The translations under genes were made by a program, and so were the position numbers. DNA of 64,000 nt, taken from an uncultured Bacteroidales bacterium (lineage in GTDB: Bacteria > Bacteroidota > Bacteroidia > Bacteroidales > Muribaculaceae). Of the stretch, positions 8,990-18,192 are shown piece by piece. Below the pieces are notes generated by a model. It was not told where the DNA came from, made no database searches, and saw nothing but the letters and a program-made list of their open reading frames with translations. Numbering within the stretch: the stretch's first letter is position 1; every line of letters starts with the position of its first letter. The stretch is taken from contig CAJLWO010000007.1 in NCBI GenBank assembly GCA_905210435.1, positions 1 through 64,000 on the forward strand, read 5' to 3'.

Positions 8990-11425
8990 ATGAAAGTATT
9001 GAAATTTGGCGGAACATCGGTAGGGACCCCCGCAAGTCTCCGCAATGTAAAAAATATAGTAGAAGGCTCAAAAGAGCAGGTGATTGTTGTTGTTTCGGCA
9101 TTAGGCGGTATTACTGACCAGCTGATTAACACGGCCAGACTTGCATGTAAAGGTGAGATTTCCTACCTTCAGCTGTATGCGTCTATTGTAGAGCGTCATT
9201 TGCGTGTCATTGACGAAGTAGTTGCCGAGGATAAGCGTCTTGATGTCAAATCAATCGTAAATCCGTTGCTTGAAGAACTCGGTAATGTGTTCCGTGGTAT
9301 CAATCTTATCAAGGACCTTTCTCCACGTACACTCGATGTGGTCGAAAGCTACGGCGAGCGTTTGTCGAGTGTGATTATATCGCGAGTCATAGAGGGTGCT
9401 ACCTATTTTGATTCGCGCAACTTCATAATAACGAAAAAACAGTTCGGCAAGCATGTGCTTGACACAGAAGCTACTACCAAGGCAATACATTCTACATTCG
9501 ACCATGCCGATTTCAACATAGCGATATTGCCGGGATTTATATCTACCGACAAGGAGGGGGATATTACAAATCTCGGTCGTGGAGGCAGCGACTATACGGC
9601 TGCAATCATGGCAGCGACTCTTGATGCCGACGCACTTGAGATTTGGACGGATGTGGACGGATTTATGACAGCCGACCCGCGTGTCATCGACAAAGCTTAT
9701 GTCATCGACAATCTGTCATTTCCTGAAGCAATGGAGTTATGCAACTTCGGAGCCAAGGTAATATACCCCCCGACAATATATCCGGTATTCCACAAGAATA
9801 TACCGATTTCCGTAAAAAATACATTCAATCCAACGGCCAAGGGAACATTGATTTCTTCGGCGCGTCACGGCAATGAGGGGAAAGCCATAAAAGGTATCTC
9901 ATCAATCAATGATACGAGTCTAATTACAGTGAGCGGCCTCGGCATGGTGGGAATCTATGGCATAAACGCCCGTATTTTCGATGCATTGGCCAGAAATGGA
10001 GTCAGTGTGTTCCTGGTTTCGCAGGCAGCGAGTGAAAATAATATCTCGATAGCGGTGAAGTCATCCGATGCACCGCTCGCAGCCGAAGTAATTTCGGAGG
10101 AATTCCGGCTTGAACTGCAACGCGGAGAACTTACCGGTGTCGACATTACTGACGACCTCGCTACCGTGGCGGTAGTCGGGGAGAATATGAAGCATACAGC
10201 CGGTATTGCCGGTAAACTATTCAATACCCTCGGCCGAAACGGTATCAGCGTGATAGCTTGCGCACAGGGCGCAACCGAAACAAACATCTCTTTTGTCATA
10301 GAACGCCCCAATCTTACAAAAGCGCTCAATGTAATACATGATTCTTTTTTCCTTTCGGAAACGCAGGTGCTCAACCTCTTTATCGTAGGTATAGGTAATG
10401 TGGGTCGCAGGTTGCTTTCGCAAATATGTCACCAGCAGGAAAAATTACTGAAGGAGAAAGCCTTGCAACTGAAAGTAGTCGGTATTGCGAATTCTAAGAA
10501 TGTAGTGTTCGACCCTGAGGGTATCGACCTGTCTGACTTTGAAGACAGATTGCATAAATCGACTATGGCCGCTACCCCGGAGAATATCATGAACGGTGTC
10601 ATAGGGATGAATATATACAATCCTGTATTTGTCGACTGTACCGCTTCGGTAAGTATTGCTGAGTATTATGCAGATTTACTTTCGAATAATGTCAATGTGG
10701 TGGCAGCAAATAAAATAGCGGCGTCATCAAATTACGACAACTATTATAATCTGAAGAAAATTGCACGTAAGAAGGATGTCAAATTCCTGTTTGAAACGAA
10801 TGTAGGTGCAGGTCTGCCGATTATCAATACAATAAACAATCTGATCAATTCAGGTGACAAGATATTGCGTATCGAGGCTGTCGTCTCCGGAACGCTCAAT
10901 TATATATTCAACGTATTGAGCAAGGATATACCTTTAAGCAAAGCGATAATCATGGCGCGTGAGGCAGGATACTCAGAGCCTGACCCGCGTATAGATTTGT
11001 CGGGGAAGGATGTGATACGAAAGCTCGTCATACTTGCGCGTGAAGCCGGATACCGTGTCGAGCAGGAGGATGTGCAGCGCGACCTTTTCATCCCTGAAAA
11101 ATATTTCGAAGGGACAATTGATGATTTCTTCAAAGCCATAAGAGGACTTGACGAGACTTTTGAGAAAAAACGGATTGAGGCTGAAAATAATAATGAGCAA
11201 TTCCGTTTTGTAGCGAAACTTGACGAGGACAAAGCCTCTGTAAGCCTGCAGATGGTGACTCAGGACCATCCGTTCTATTCTCTCGAGGGAAGCAACAATG
11301 TAATATCCCTGACCACGGAGCGCTATAAGGAATACCCTATTATAATTAAAGGGTACGGTGCTGGCGCCGATGTTACTGCGGCCGGTGTATTTGCCGATAT
11401 AATCAGTATCGCCAATATCCGGTAG
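8990..11425 (+). CDS. thrA: Bifunctional aspartate kinase / homoserine dehydrogenase I
   Basis: Catalyses the first and third steps from aspartate to homoserine. The N-terminal kinase begins KFGGTSVG (residues 5-12). Two ACT-type regulatory regions follow (around GISSINDTSLITVSG and DDLATVAVVGENM), consistent with threonine feedback. The homoserine dehydrogenase begins near residue 460 with the GIGNVG nucleotide-binding motif. The start is the ATG at 8990, right before MKVLKFGG; the frame stays open to a GTG at 8942, but those extra residues are not family-like. The product has 811 residues, normal for ThrA. First gene of thrA-apgM-thrC. Confidence 0.96.
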   Translation: MKVLKFGGTSVGTPASLRNVKNIVEGSKEQVIVVVSALGGITDQLINTARLACKGEISYLQLYASIVERHLRVIDEVVAEDKRLDVKSIVNPLLEELGNVFRGINLIKDLSPRTLDVVESYGERLSSVIISRVIEGATYFDSRNFIITKKQFGKHVLDTEATTKAIHSTFDHADFNIAILPGFISTDKEGDITNLGRGGSDYTAAIMAATLDADALEIWTDVDGFMTADPRVIDKAYVIDNLSFPEAMELCNFGAKVIYPPTIYPVFHKNIPISVKNTFNPTAKGTLISSARHGNEGKAIKGISSINDTSLITVSGLGMVGIYGINARIFDALARNGVSVFLVSQAASENNISIAVKSSDAPLAAEVISEEFRLELQRGELTGVDITDDLATVAVVGENMKHTAGIAGKLFNTLGRNGISVIACAQGATETNISFVIERPNLTKALNVIHDSFFLSETQVLNLFIVGIGNVGRRLLSQICHQQEKLLKEKALQLKVVGIANSKNVVFDPEGIDLSDFEDRLHKSTMAATPENIMNGVIGMNIYNPVFVDCTASVSIAEYYADLLSNNVNVVAANKIAASSNYDNYYNLKKIARKKDVKFLFETNVGAGLPIINTINNLINSGDKILRIEAVVSGTLNYIFNVLSKDIPLSKAIIMAREAGYSEPDPRIDLSGKDVIRKLVILAREAGYRVEQEDVQRDLFIPEKYFEGTIDDFFKAIRGLDETFEKKRIEAENNNEQFRFVAKLDEDKASVSLQMVTQDHPFYSLEGSNNVISLTTERYKEYPIIIKGYGAGADVTAAGVFADIISIANIR

Positions 11426-11452
11426 ATTGAAACTTTTTTAGAAAATAATTTG

Positions 11453-12664
11453 ATGAAACATATCATTATACTCGGAGACGGAATGGCCGACGAACCGATA
11501 AGCGCATTGGACGGTCAGACTCCGCTCCAATATGCGGTGACACCGGGATTTGACTTCCTGGCAAAGAATGGTGTTAGCGGAACGCTTAATACCGTTCCTG
11601 ACGGTTTTGCTCCAGGAAGCGAAATCGCCAACCTTGGCATACTTGGCTATGATGTCAGAAAAGTATATGAGGGACGCGGTTCACTTGAGGCGGCAAGTAT
11701 GGGCGTGAAGATTGCAGATGATGAAGTAGCGATGCGCTGCAACATTATCTGTGTGGAGAACGGCCGGATAAAGAATCATTCAGCCGGACATATATCGACC
11801 GATGAAGCCAGTCTGCTTATTGACGCACTTCAGAAAGAACTCGGGTCTGATACGGTATCCTTCCACTGCGGGGTATCATACAGGCATCTGATGAAGATAA
11901 AAGGCGGAAAAAAGGATTTGAAATGTACTCCTCCTCATGATGTGCCCGGAGCTGACGTGGAAAGCGTATTGCCGGAAGCATTGACTGATGAGGCTGTCCC
12001 GACTTGTGAGATGCTGGTGGACCTGATGAAGCGTTCAAATGATATTCTTATGAACCATCCGGTAAACCGTCGCCGCATTGAGGCCGGTAAAGATCCGGCT
12101 AATATGATTTGGCCATGGTCGCCGGGGTACCGTCCGTCGATGTCTACGCTGAAGGAACTTTACGGCATAAACAAAGGTGCAGTAATTTCTGCTGTTGATC
12201 TCATCAAAGGCATAGGGCACTACGCAGGCCTTGATGTGATTGAGGTGGAAGGCGCTACCGGTCTGTATGATACGAATTACGAAGGCAAAGCAAAAGCAGC
12301 TATTGATGCCTTGAATGGTGATTATGATTTTGTTTTCCTTCATGTGGAGGCAAGTGATGAAGCGGGACACGAAGGTGATGTCGACCTTAAGGTCAGGACA
12401 ATTGAGTATCTTGACAAACGCATAGTCCGTCCGGTGATTGAAGCTGCGGCCGAAATGGACAGTCCCGTGACTATCGCTCTATTGCCGGACCATCCTACCC
12501 CTTGCCGTTTGAAGACCCATACAGCCAGTCCTGTACCGTTCGTGATATGGCGCCCGGGCATGACACCTGACAGTGTAGTGTTCTTTGATGAGCAGTCGGC
12601 TGGACAAGGTGCGTATGGCAATCGCAATGTGCTTGAATTTATTCCATTGTTGCTAAATCTTTAA
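11453..12664 (+). CDS. Cofactor-independent phosphoglycerate mutase-like protein, probable homoserine kinase
   Basis: A 403-residue member of the alkaline-phosphatase superfamily ApgM branch. Metal-ligand motifs are visible: GDGMADEP at the N-terminus, HVEASDEAGHEGD, and LLPDHPTPC near the C-terminus. Its place between thrA and thrC, with no thrB elsewhere in the operon, argues that it supplies the homoserine kinase step (the ThrB2/ApgM-type solution used in Bacteroidota) rather than glycolytic mutase activity. That role is inferred from context. ATG 11453 is chosen over the adjacent TTG 11450. Confidence 0.85.
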   Translation: MKHIIILGDGMADEPISALDGQTPLQYAVTPGFDFLAKNGVSGTLNTVPDGFAPGSEIANLGILGYDVRKVYEGRGSLEAASMGVKIADDEVAMRCNIICVENGRIKNHSAGHISTDEASLLIDALQKELGSDTVSFHCGVSYRHLMKIKGGKKDLKCTPPHDVPGADVESVLPEALTDEAVPTCEMLVDLMKRSNDILMNHPVNRRRIEAGKDPANMIWPWSPGYRPSMSTLKELYGINKGAVISAVDLIKGIGHYAGLDVIEVEGATGLYDTNYEGKAKAAIDALNGDYDFVFLHVEASDEAGHEGDVDLKVRTIEYLDKRIVRPVIEAAAEMDSPVTIALLPDHPTPCRLKTHTASPVPFVIWRPGMTPDSVVFFDEQSAGQGAYGNRNVLEFIPLLLNL

Positions 12665-12698
12665 CTCTCGGCTCACAAGCTGCAAAAAAAATTTATAA

Positions 12699-14021
12699 AT
12701 GAAATATTACAGTACTAACGGAAAAGCGCCTATGGCATCACTGAAGGATGCAGTGATAAAAGGGCTTGCACCGGATGGCGGATTGTATATGCCCGAACGT
12801 ATTTCGGTAATACCCAAGGCATTTTTTAATAATCTGGAAGGGATGACCTTTCAGGAAATAGCGTATGTGGTAGCCAATACCCTTTTTGGAGAAGATATTG
12901 AGTCTGACAAACTGAAAGCATTGGTCTCCGACGCTTTAAATTTTCCAATACCGTTGAAAAAAGTCGAGGACAATATTTATGTTCTGGAACTGTTTCATGG
13001 TCCGACTCTTGCATTTAAAGATGTCGGCGCGAGATTTATGGCCCGACTGCTCGGCTATTTCAACGAAAAAGAACAGGACGGAAAGGATGTCAACGTACTG
13101 GTGGCGACATCGGGCGATACAGGAAGCGCCGTAGCCAACGGATTTCTTAATGTCCCGGGGGTGAATGTATTTGTACTTTATCCGAAAGGGAAAGTCAGCC
13201 GTCTGCAAGAGATGCAGTTTACCACACTTGGTTCAAATATTCATCCTTTGGAAATCGACGGTACGTTTGACGATTGTCAGGCGATGGTTAAGTCGGCCTT
13301 TGTCGATGAAGAACTTAACGGCAGAATGAAACTGACTTCTGCCAATTCCATCAATCCGGCCCGATTCCTCCCTCAGATGTTTTATTATTTCTGGGCCTAT
13401 GCGCAACTGCTCAAGCTTACAGGTGACGAATCAGTCGGAGAAAAACTGGTATTCTGTGTCCCGAGCGGGAATCTTGGGAATATATGTTCGGCTCTGATTG
13501 GCAATAAAATGGGATTACCTGTGAAACGTTTTATTGCTGCCAATAACAGAAACCGAGTTTTTACCGATTATCTGTTGAGCGGTACATATTCCCCGAAAGC
13601 ATCGATACTTACAGTTGCCAATGCGATGGATGTCGGGGCGCCGTCAAATTTCGCCCGCATTCTTGATTTGTACGGCAAAGATCATAAAAAAATATCAGGC
13701 ACAATCTCCGGATACAGTTTTGATGACAAAGAAATACTCGATATTATCGACAAGGTGTATCGTGAGCAAGGATATCTGCTCGACCCACATGGCGCGACAG
13801 GTTATCTCGCACTCAAAAATAGCCTTGAAGATGGTGAAATCGGAGTCTTTCTTGAAACTGCCCACCCTGCCAAGTTCAAGGAAACAGTTGAAAGCAGTAT
13901 CGGACAGGCAGTCGATATTCCTGAAGCATTACAGAAATTTACAACGCGACAGAAGCAGTCGGTCAAGTTGCCGGCTACATTCTCTGCGCTAAAACGATAT
14001 TTATTATCAACTAACTTATAA
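12699..14021 (+). CDS. thrC: Threonine synthase
   Basis: A PLP enzyme converting O-phosphohomoserine to threonine. The 440-residue protein begins with the threonine-synthase N-terminal block (MKYYSTNGKAPMASLKDAV). It has the PLP lysine K107 in GPTLAFKDVGARF, the phosphate-binding ATSGDTGSAV loop, and VPSGNLGN. Third gene of the threonine operon, 34 bp after the kinase gene. Confidence 0.96.
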   Translation: MKYYSTNGKAPMASLKDAVIKGLAPDGGLYMPERISVIPKAFFNNLEGMTFQEIAYVVANTLFGEDIESDKLKALVSDALNFPIPLKKVEDNIYVLELFHGPTLAFKDVGARFMARLLGYFNEKEQDGKDVNVLVATSGDTGSAVANGFLNVPGVNVFVLYPKGKVSRLQEMQFTTLGSNIHPLEIDGTFDDCQAMVKSAFVDEELNGRMKLTSANSINPARFLPQMFYYFWAYAQLLKLTGDESVGEKLVFCVPSGNLGNICSALIGNKMGLPVKRFIAANNRNRVFTDYLLSGTYSPKASILTVANAMDVGAPSNFARILDLYGKDHKKISGTISGYSFDDKEILDIIDKVYREQGYLLDPHGATGYLALKNSLEDGEIGVFLETAHPAKFKETVESSIGQAVDIPEALQKFTTRQKQSVKLPATFSALKRYLLSTNL

Positions 14022-14031
14022 ATTAATAACC

Positions 14032-14364
14032 ATGGCAAACAAAAGAAGTCTTAAAAAGCAAATCCGCTATATATGCGGTGATATAGCAGGTGAATCACTC
14101 TTGGCAAAAACCCTCATTCCAGGTGTTGACAAGGATGCGATGACAGATGTAATAATAAAGACAGCTGAGTTACAGACTACAGCATTATGCCGCACCAACA
14201 TCTCTTTTGACAAGACGCCGGGAGATTTTGAAAACAAAAGTGAGTATCGCGAGGCGCGAAGCAAATATTATCGTCAGGCATTCAAGAAGCTGTCAGAATC
14301 TTTCAACAATCAGGTAATGGCTGTTGTTAAAGATATGAATGCGGCCATGCCTAAAAAGAAATAA
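14032..14364 (+). CDS. Conserved hypothetical protein (110 aa)
   Basis: A lysine-rich, helical 110-residue protein beginning MANKRSLKKQIRYICGDIAGE. There is no signal peptide, membrane segment or known catalytic motif. I recognise it only as a small conserved Bacteroidota-type protein. It follows thrC by 10 bp and precedes the acyltransferase by 23 bp, so it is probably in the same transcript. Confidence 0.75.
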   Translation: MANKRSLKKQIRYICGDIAGESLLAKTLIPGVDKDAMTDVIIKTAELQTTALCRTNISFDKTPGDFENKSEYREARSKYYRQAFKKLSESFNNQVMAVVKDMNAAMPKKK

Positions 14365-14387
14365 AATAGATTTCAACAGAAGGAGAT

Positions 14388-14933
14388 ATGGGATTTTCAA
14401 AATTTATATTGAGACTTGCCGGATGGAAGGTGCGCATTATCGTGCCAGACTATCCGAAGGCTATTATATGTGTTGCACCCCATACCTCCAACTGGGATTT
14501 TATTGTCGGGAAACTGGCATATGCGGCAGTTGACCGTAAGGCCGGTTTCCTGATGAAAAAATCATGGTTCTTTTTCCCGTTAGGCTGTATCTTTCGTGCA
14601 ATGGGCGGAATCCCGGTGTCGCGCGGTAAAAAAGGAAACGAATCGTCAGTCGGCCGTCTGGTAGAGCTTTTCAATAAGAAAGAACGGTTAACTTTGGCTA
14701 TTACTCCTGAAGGCACGCGCAGTCTTACTACCCATTGGCGTACTGGATTTCTGAATATTGCCCGTATGGCTAACATTCCTGTACTACTTGCCGTGATTGA
14801 TTTTAAATGTAAAGAGGCTCGTATCGAGCAGACTTTTTTCCCGACAGGAGATAACGATGCCGATATGCGTACAATCAAGGATTATTATAAGGGAGCCACG
14901 GGGAAATACCCCGAAAAATTCTCTACGGAATGA
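14388..14933 (+). CDS. PlsC-like 1-acyl-glycerol-3-phosphate acyltransferase family protein
   Basis: A 181-residue acyltransferase. The HX4D catalytic motif is HTSNWD (H32, D37) and the substrate-binding TPEGTRS block follows near residue 105. It is shorter than canonical PlsC and lacks a clear N-terminal membrane anchor. The acceptor could be a lysophospholipid or another membrane lipid. A strong AAGGAG lies immediately before the ATG. Confidence 0.85.
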   Translation: MGFSKFILRLAGWKVRIIVPDYPKAIICVAPHTSNWDFIVGKLAYAAVDRKAGFLMKKSWFFFPLGCIFRAMGGIPVSRGKKGNESSVGRLVELFNKKERLTLAITPEGTRSLTTHWRTGFLNIARMANIPVLLAVIDFKCKEARIEQTFFPTGDNDADMRTIKDYYKGATGKYPEKFSTE

Positions 14934-15014
14934 TTTGCCTGTATGAATTTTACGCAGTTCGCTTTTATATAGAATGCAGATATAATATTGTCGGCTGACA
15001 CACCCTCTTAGATT

Positions 15015-15815
15015 ATGCACAGATTGAAAATTGCAATATTCCCCATGAAGATTGCATGGGCCGATCCGGAAGAGAATCTCCGTAATGTGGAGAGTATTGC
15101 TCATCAGGTAGCTCGTGATACAGACATTCTGGTGCTTCCGGAACTTTTCAGCACAGGATTCATGCAGGACGTACAAGTCATATCGGCTCTTGCAGAATCA
15201 ATAGCCGGTACGACGGTTACAAGGCTGAAAGCCTTGTCAAGACAGTGCGGTTTCGCTGTTGCAGGTTCATTCCTCTGTCGTGTCGGGGAGAAAGTATACA
15301 ATCGCTGCTTTTTTATTGAGCCGTCGGGTGAGGAAACCTTTTATGACAAGCGCCATCTTTTTTCATTGAGTCTGGAACATAAAGTATTTACCCCGGGATA
15401 TAAACTACCTCCGGTTGTGCGTTACAGGGGATGGAATATATCATTGATAGTATGCTATGATTTGCGTTTCCCTGTATGGTGCCGCAATAGCCGGCATTCG
15501 TATGACATTATGATTGTTCCTGCAAATTGGCCTTCGTCGCGGGGATATGCCTGGGAGCATCTTCTTATCGGCCGTGCGATTGAAAACCAAGCTGTATATG
15601 TCGGTGCCAACCGAGGCGGTTCCGACGATTTCGGCGATTATGACAACCTGTCGTTCATAGTTAACGGATTGGGACGTGTTGTATCGGCAGAAGATAAAAA
15701 TTCAGGATTGATATATGCTGAATTTGACCGGGACGAACTTGTGAAAATACGCGAAAAATTGCCCTTTGGTAATGACGCTGATGATTTCTCGGTTGAGTGC
15801 GGGTGCGACAGGTGA
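15015..15815 (+). CDS. Nitrilase-family amidohydrolase (omega-amidase type)
   Basis: A carbon-nitrogen hydrolase of 266 residues with the complete Glu-Lys-Cys triad: E43 (LPELFSTGF), K112 (YDKRHLF) and C147 (IVCYDLRFP). YDKRHLFS and CYDLRFPVW are typical of the YafV/omega-amidase subgroup, which deaminates alpha-ketoglutaramate or alpha-ketosuccinamate. The substrate is inferred from subgroup resemblance. It converges with coaE. Confidence 0.88.
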   Translation: MHRLKIAIFPMKIAWADPEENLRNVESIAHQVARDTDILVLPELFSTGFMQDVQVISALAESIAGTTVTRLKALSRQCGFAVAGSFLCRVGEKVYNRCFFIEPSGEETFYDKRHLFSLSLEHKVFTPGYKLPPVVRYRGWNISLIVCYDLRFPVWCRNSRHSYDIMIVPANWPSSRGYAWEHLLIGRAIENQAVYVGANRGGSDDFGDYDNLSFIVNGLGRVVSAEDKNSGLIYAEFDRDELVKIREKLPFGNDADDFSVECGCDR

Positions 15816-15860
15816 TTTTTCCGGTGTGCTGTCCAATTACACCGGTTACAATAACCCTCT

Positions 15861-16433
15861 TTAAAGTTTTCCAAGTATATTTTCCAACTGAGGCAGAACT
15901 GCAAGAGTCCCGCTATTGTCGATCGTATAGACTACGGGATGCGGATTTTCCACATAATAATTCTGCGCTTTTATGCGGTTCATGATTTCAGGTAAATCAA
16001 GACGATTGCGCTCCTGTATGCGTTTGACTCTTATATCGACCGGTGCTGTGACTTCTATTACTGCATCAACCATACGGTCAATTTCGCTTTGATAGAGTAT
16101 GGCTGTCTCTACAAACATCAGTTGTGACGGTTGAAGTCCATGCCACATATCGATATCTTTGCGGACGGCGGCATGTGTTATCCTGTTAAGAATTGCCAGC
16201 TTGTCATGACTGTTAAATACGATTTCTCCTACAACTTTACGGTCAAGGCTTCCGTTATCCGATATGCAGCATTGCCCGAGGCATTTGCTTATTTCGGCTT
16301 TTATCTCCTCACTGTCATCAATCAATTGACGTGCATGTGTGTCGCAATCATATACCTCATAACCCATCGAGCGCAGCATACGGGCGACCACGCTTTTCCC
16401 GGAGCCTATACCTCCGCTTATTGCTACAAGCAT
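15861..16433 (-). CDS. coaE: Dephospho-CoA kinase
   Basis: Phosphorylates the 3'-hydroxyl of dephospho-CoA, the last step of CoA synthesis. The 190-residue P-loop protein has GGIGSGKS (7-14), the DCDTHAR block and the lid arginines (RIQERNRLDLPE). It lies 6 bp after the YbbR gene, an order common in Bacteroidota. Confidence 0.95.
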   Translation of the reverse strand: MLVAISGGIGSGKSVVARMLRSMGYEVYDCDTHARQLIDDSEEIKAEISKCLGQCCISDNGSLDRKVVGEIVFNSHDKLAILNRITHAAVRKDIDMWHGLQPSQLMFVETAILYQSEIDRMVDAVIEVTAPVDIRVKRIQERNRLDLPEIMNRIKAQNYYVENPHPVVYTIDNSGTLAVLPQLENILGKL

Positions 16434-16439
16434 AATTCC

Positions 16440-17462
16440 TTATTGATCTGAGTTCTTAAAATTGTCTGTATCTGTCCCTGCATTGGAATTGGAGGACTGC
16501 TCAATCAGGTATTCCACTTCTGACGGATTGCAGTCGATATTATGGTAGTAGTCCGGAACCTGAGTGATGCTTACTTCCGCAGTCGTGGAGCCGGGATTTA
16601 TTGTACGGAAATCTATCACAGCAGCTGGTACGGCAGCATCATTCTTGAACATGCTCATGGGCACAAGGTACCCCAGCTCTATATTTGCCGGGAATATGTG
16701 TATCGACACATTTTTAGGCACGTTGACCACTTGAATTGGAAGAATGCGTTTTTTTGCCACAAGAGGTTCAACCGGAATAGTTACTGATACCGTTGAAGGC
16801 TCCACCCGTGTTCCGGGAGGACATTGCAACGGTATTTCGACTGTAGTGGTATCTGTAAGATTGCGCAACGAGATGTGTTCGGTCGATATGTTGAGCATTG
16901 ATGACGGAATGCCATTCAGAGAGTAAACCGTAACGCTGTCATATTTGCATTGTATCCCCCCGTAGGCTATGTATTGCGGTTCGGTTGCCGTTGAAATATC
17001 GAAGAAAATAGGCAGTCTGTCGCCTGGACGTGTTGTGGTAATCAGGTTTATTGAATCGGGACGTATTGACAGTATTTCACACCCGGATCCGAAAGAATTA
17101 CGGATATTGTTGCTCAGCATTTCCTGATTTATAACAATGCGGTTATCCCCTTTTTTTATGAAATCGCTGTACCTTATCCTAACCTTCGGCGGATTACCCC
17201 AGTCATATTTAATTAGTGCCCGGCCTTTGTCTTTGACGCTTACATCAATATATTGCGGAGCTCGTGTGATAAACGTGGTACCTGCGGGGATTTCTCCAAT
17301 CTCTACCTGTAGGCGATAATCGCGCTGTATAGTCTCATTGAGAGTCATCATGAACCAAAAAATGGTAGATATAAGCAGAAATATCAAAAATGTAAATATT
17401 GAGCGACCTCTTCCCGATGTCGCTTTTTGTTTTACTTTTGATAGAAATGCCTTTATGTCCAT
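16440..17462 (-). CDS. YbbR-domain membrane protein
   Basis: A 340-residue protein with one N-terminal transmembrane segment (about residues 20-41, FTFLIFLLISTIFWFMMTL), then extracytoplasmic YbbR-like beta repeats of roughly 80-90 residues. YbbR/CdaR proteins regulate a diadenylate cyclase in Firmicutes; no cyclase gene is adjacent here, so that role cannot be claimed. It is cotranscribed with coaE from its own -7 element. Confidence 0.85.
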   Translation of the reverse strand: MDIKAFLSKVKQKATSGRGRSIFTFLIFLLISTIFWFMMTLNETIQRDYRLQVEIGEIPAGTTFITRAPQYIDVSVKDKGRALIKYDWGNPPKVRIRYSDFIKKGDNRIVINQEMLSNNIRNSFGSGCEILSIRPDSINLITTTRPGDRLPIFFDISTATEPQYIAYGGIQCKYDSVTVYSLNGIPSSMLNISTEHISLRNLTDTTTVEIPLQCPPGTRVEPSTVSVTIPVEPLVAKKRILPIQVVNVPKNVSIHIFPANIELGYLVPMSMFKNDAAVPAAVIDFRTINPGSTTAEVSITQVPDYYHNIDCNPSEVEYLIEQSSNSNAGTDTDNFKNSDQ

Positions 17463-17526
17463 GATTATAATGTTAAATAAAGAAATTCAACAATCCCTGT
17501 AAGATAGCCTTGATTGATATTTACGA

Positions 17527-17534
17527 CAAAGATA
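17527..17534 (-). promoter_or_regulatory. -7 promoter element of ybbR-coaE
   Basis: The minus strand reads TATCTTTG, matching TAnnTTTG, 65 nt upstream of the YbbR ATG. An imperfect hairpin (17566-17597, CAAGGGG/CCCCTTG arms) between it and yajC may end the yajC transcript. Confidence 0.6.
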
Positions 17535-17632
17535 ATTAAAAAACAGATATGCTCTAATATTCAGACAAGGGGCACTCTTAAGTATGAGCACCCCTTGTAG
17601 TATTGTTTGTCTCAGAGTTTTGACCCGGAATA

Positions 17633-18040
17633 TTATTTTGCCTGAGCTGCCTGAGTATCGGCGGCAGAAGGATAGACCGAACCTTTGTCAATCTTGATAT
17701 TCACGCCATCACCGATATTGATGATGAAAGTGGTATCTTTCACGCCGGTGATTTTACCGTAGATACCGCCGGCAGTCACTACATGGTCTCCTTCCTTGAG
17801 TGCTTCACGGAATTTGCGCATTTCTTTCTGCTTCTTCTGCTGAGGACGGATGAGCAGGAAATAGAATACGGCGATAAGCACTACAATCATGATGAGGCCG
17901 CTATAATTGTTCGCACCTCCGGGTGCTGCACCTGATTCTTTTGCGCCTCCGTCGGTCGATGCCTGTACGGTCGAAGATTGATTTTGGTTACCTACGGCTT
18001 TTTCTGTCTGGGCGGCAAATGAGATAAATGATGTTTGCAT
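17633..18040 (-). CDS. yajC: Preprotein translocase subunit YajC
   Basis: Accessory subunit of the SecDF-YajC part of the Sec translocon. The single membrane segment GLIMIVVLIAVFYFLLIRPQ is followed by the family core QQKKQKEM and a GDHVVTAGGIYGKI beta domain. The start is ATG 18040 (MQTSFIS), giving 135 residues; the longer frame to 18121 crosses the promoter and is rejected. A Ser/Gly/Ala-rich linker precedes the membrane helix. Confidence 0.94.
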   Translation of the reverse strand: MQTSFISFAAQTEKAVGNQNQSSTVQASTDGGAKESGAAPGGANNYSGLIMIVVLIAVFYFLLIRPQQKKQKEMRKFREALKEGDHVVTAGGIYGKITGVKDTTFIINIGDGVNIKIDKGSVYPSAADTQAAQAK

Positions 18041-18068
18041 TTTATTATGTGATTTAATTGTTTTTTTA

Positions 18069-18076
18069 CAAAGATA
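18069..18076 (-). promoter_or_regulatory. -7 promoter element of yajC
   Basis: The minus strand reads TATCTTTG, with a TTG 19 nt further upstream (18096-18098), close to the Bacteroidota -33/-7 arrangement. Confidence 0.6.
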
Positions 18077-18192
18077 GTTATTTATTTGAATATGGCAATA
18101 TCTTTTGATGCGGTGATACAAATATTTATCAAAAAGTTTACATCAATTTAATGCCATACATGGGATGTCACTTATAAAAACAGTCGAAGAGA

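Noticed and set aside
18041..18121. N-terminal extension of yajC
   Set aside because: The added codons cross the -7 promoter element at 18069-18076 and do not resemble YajC.
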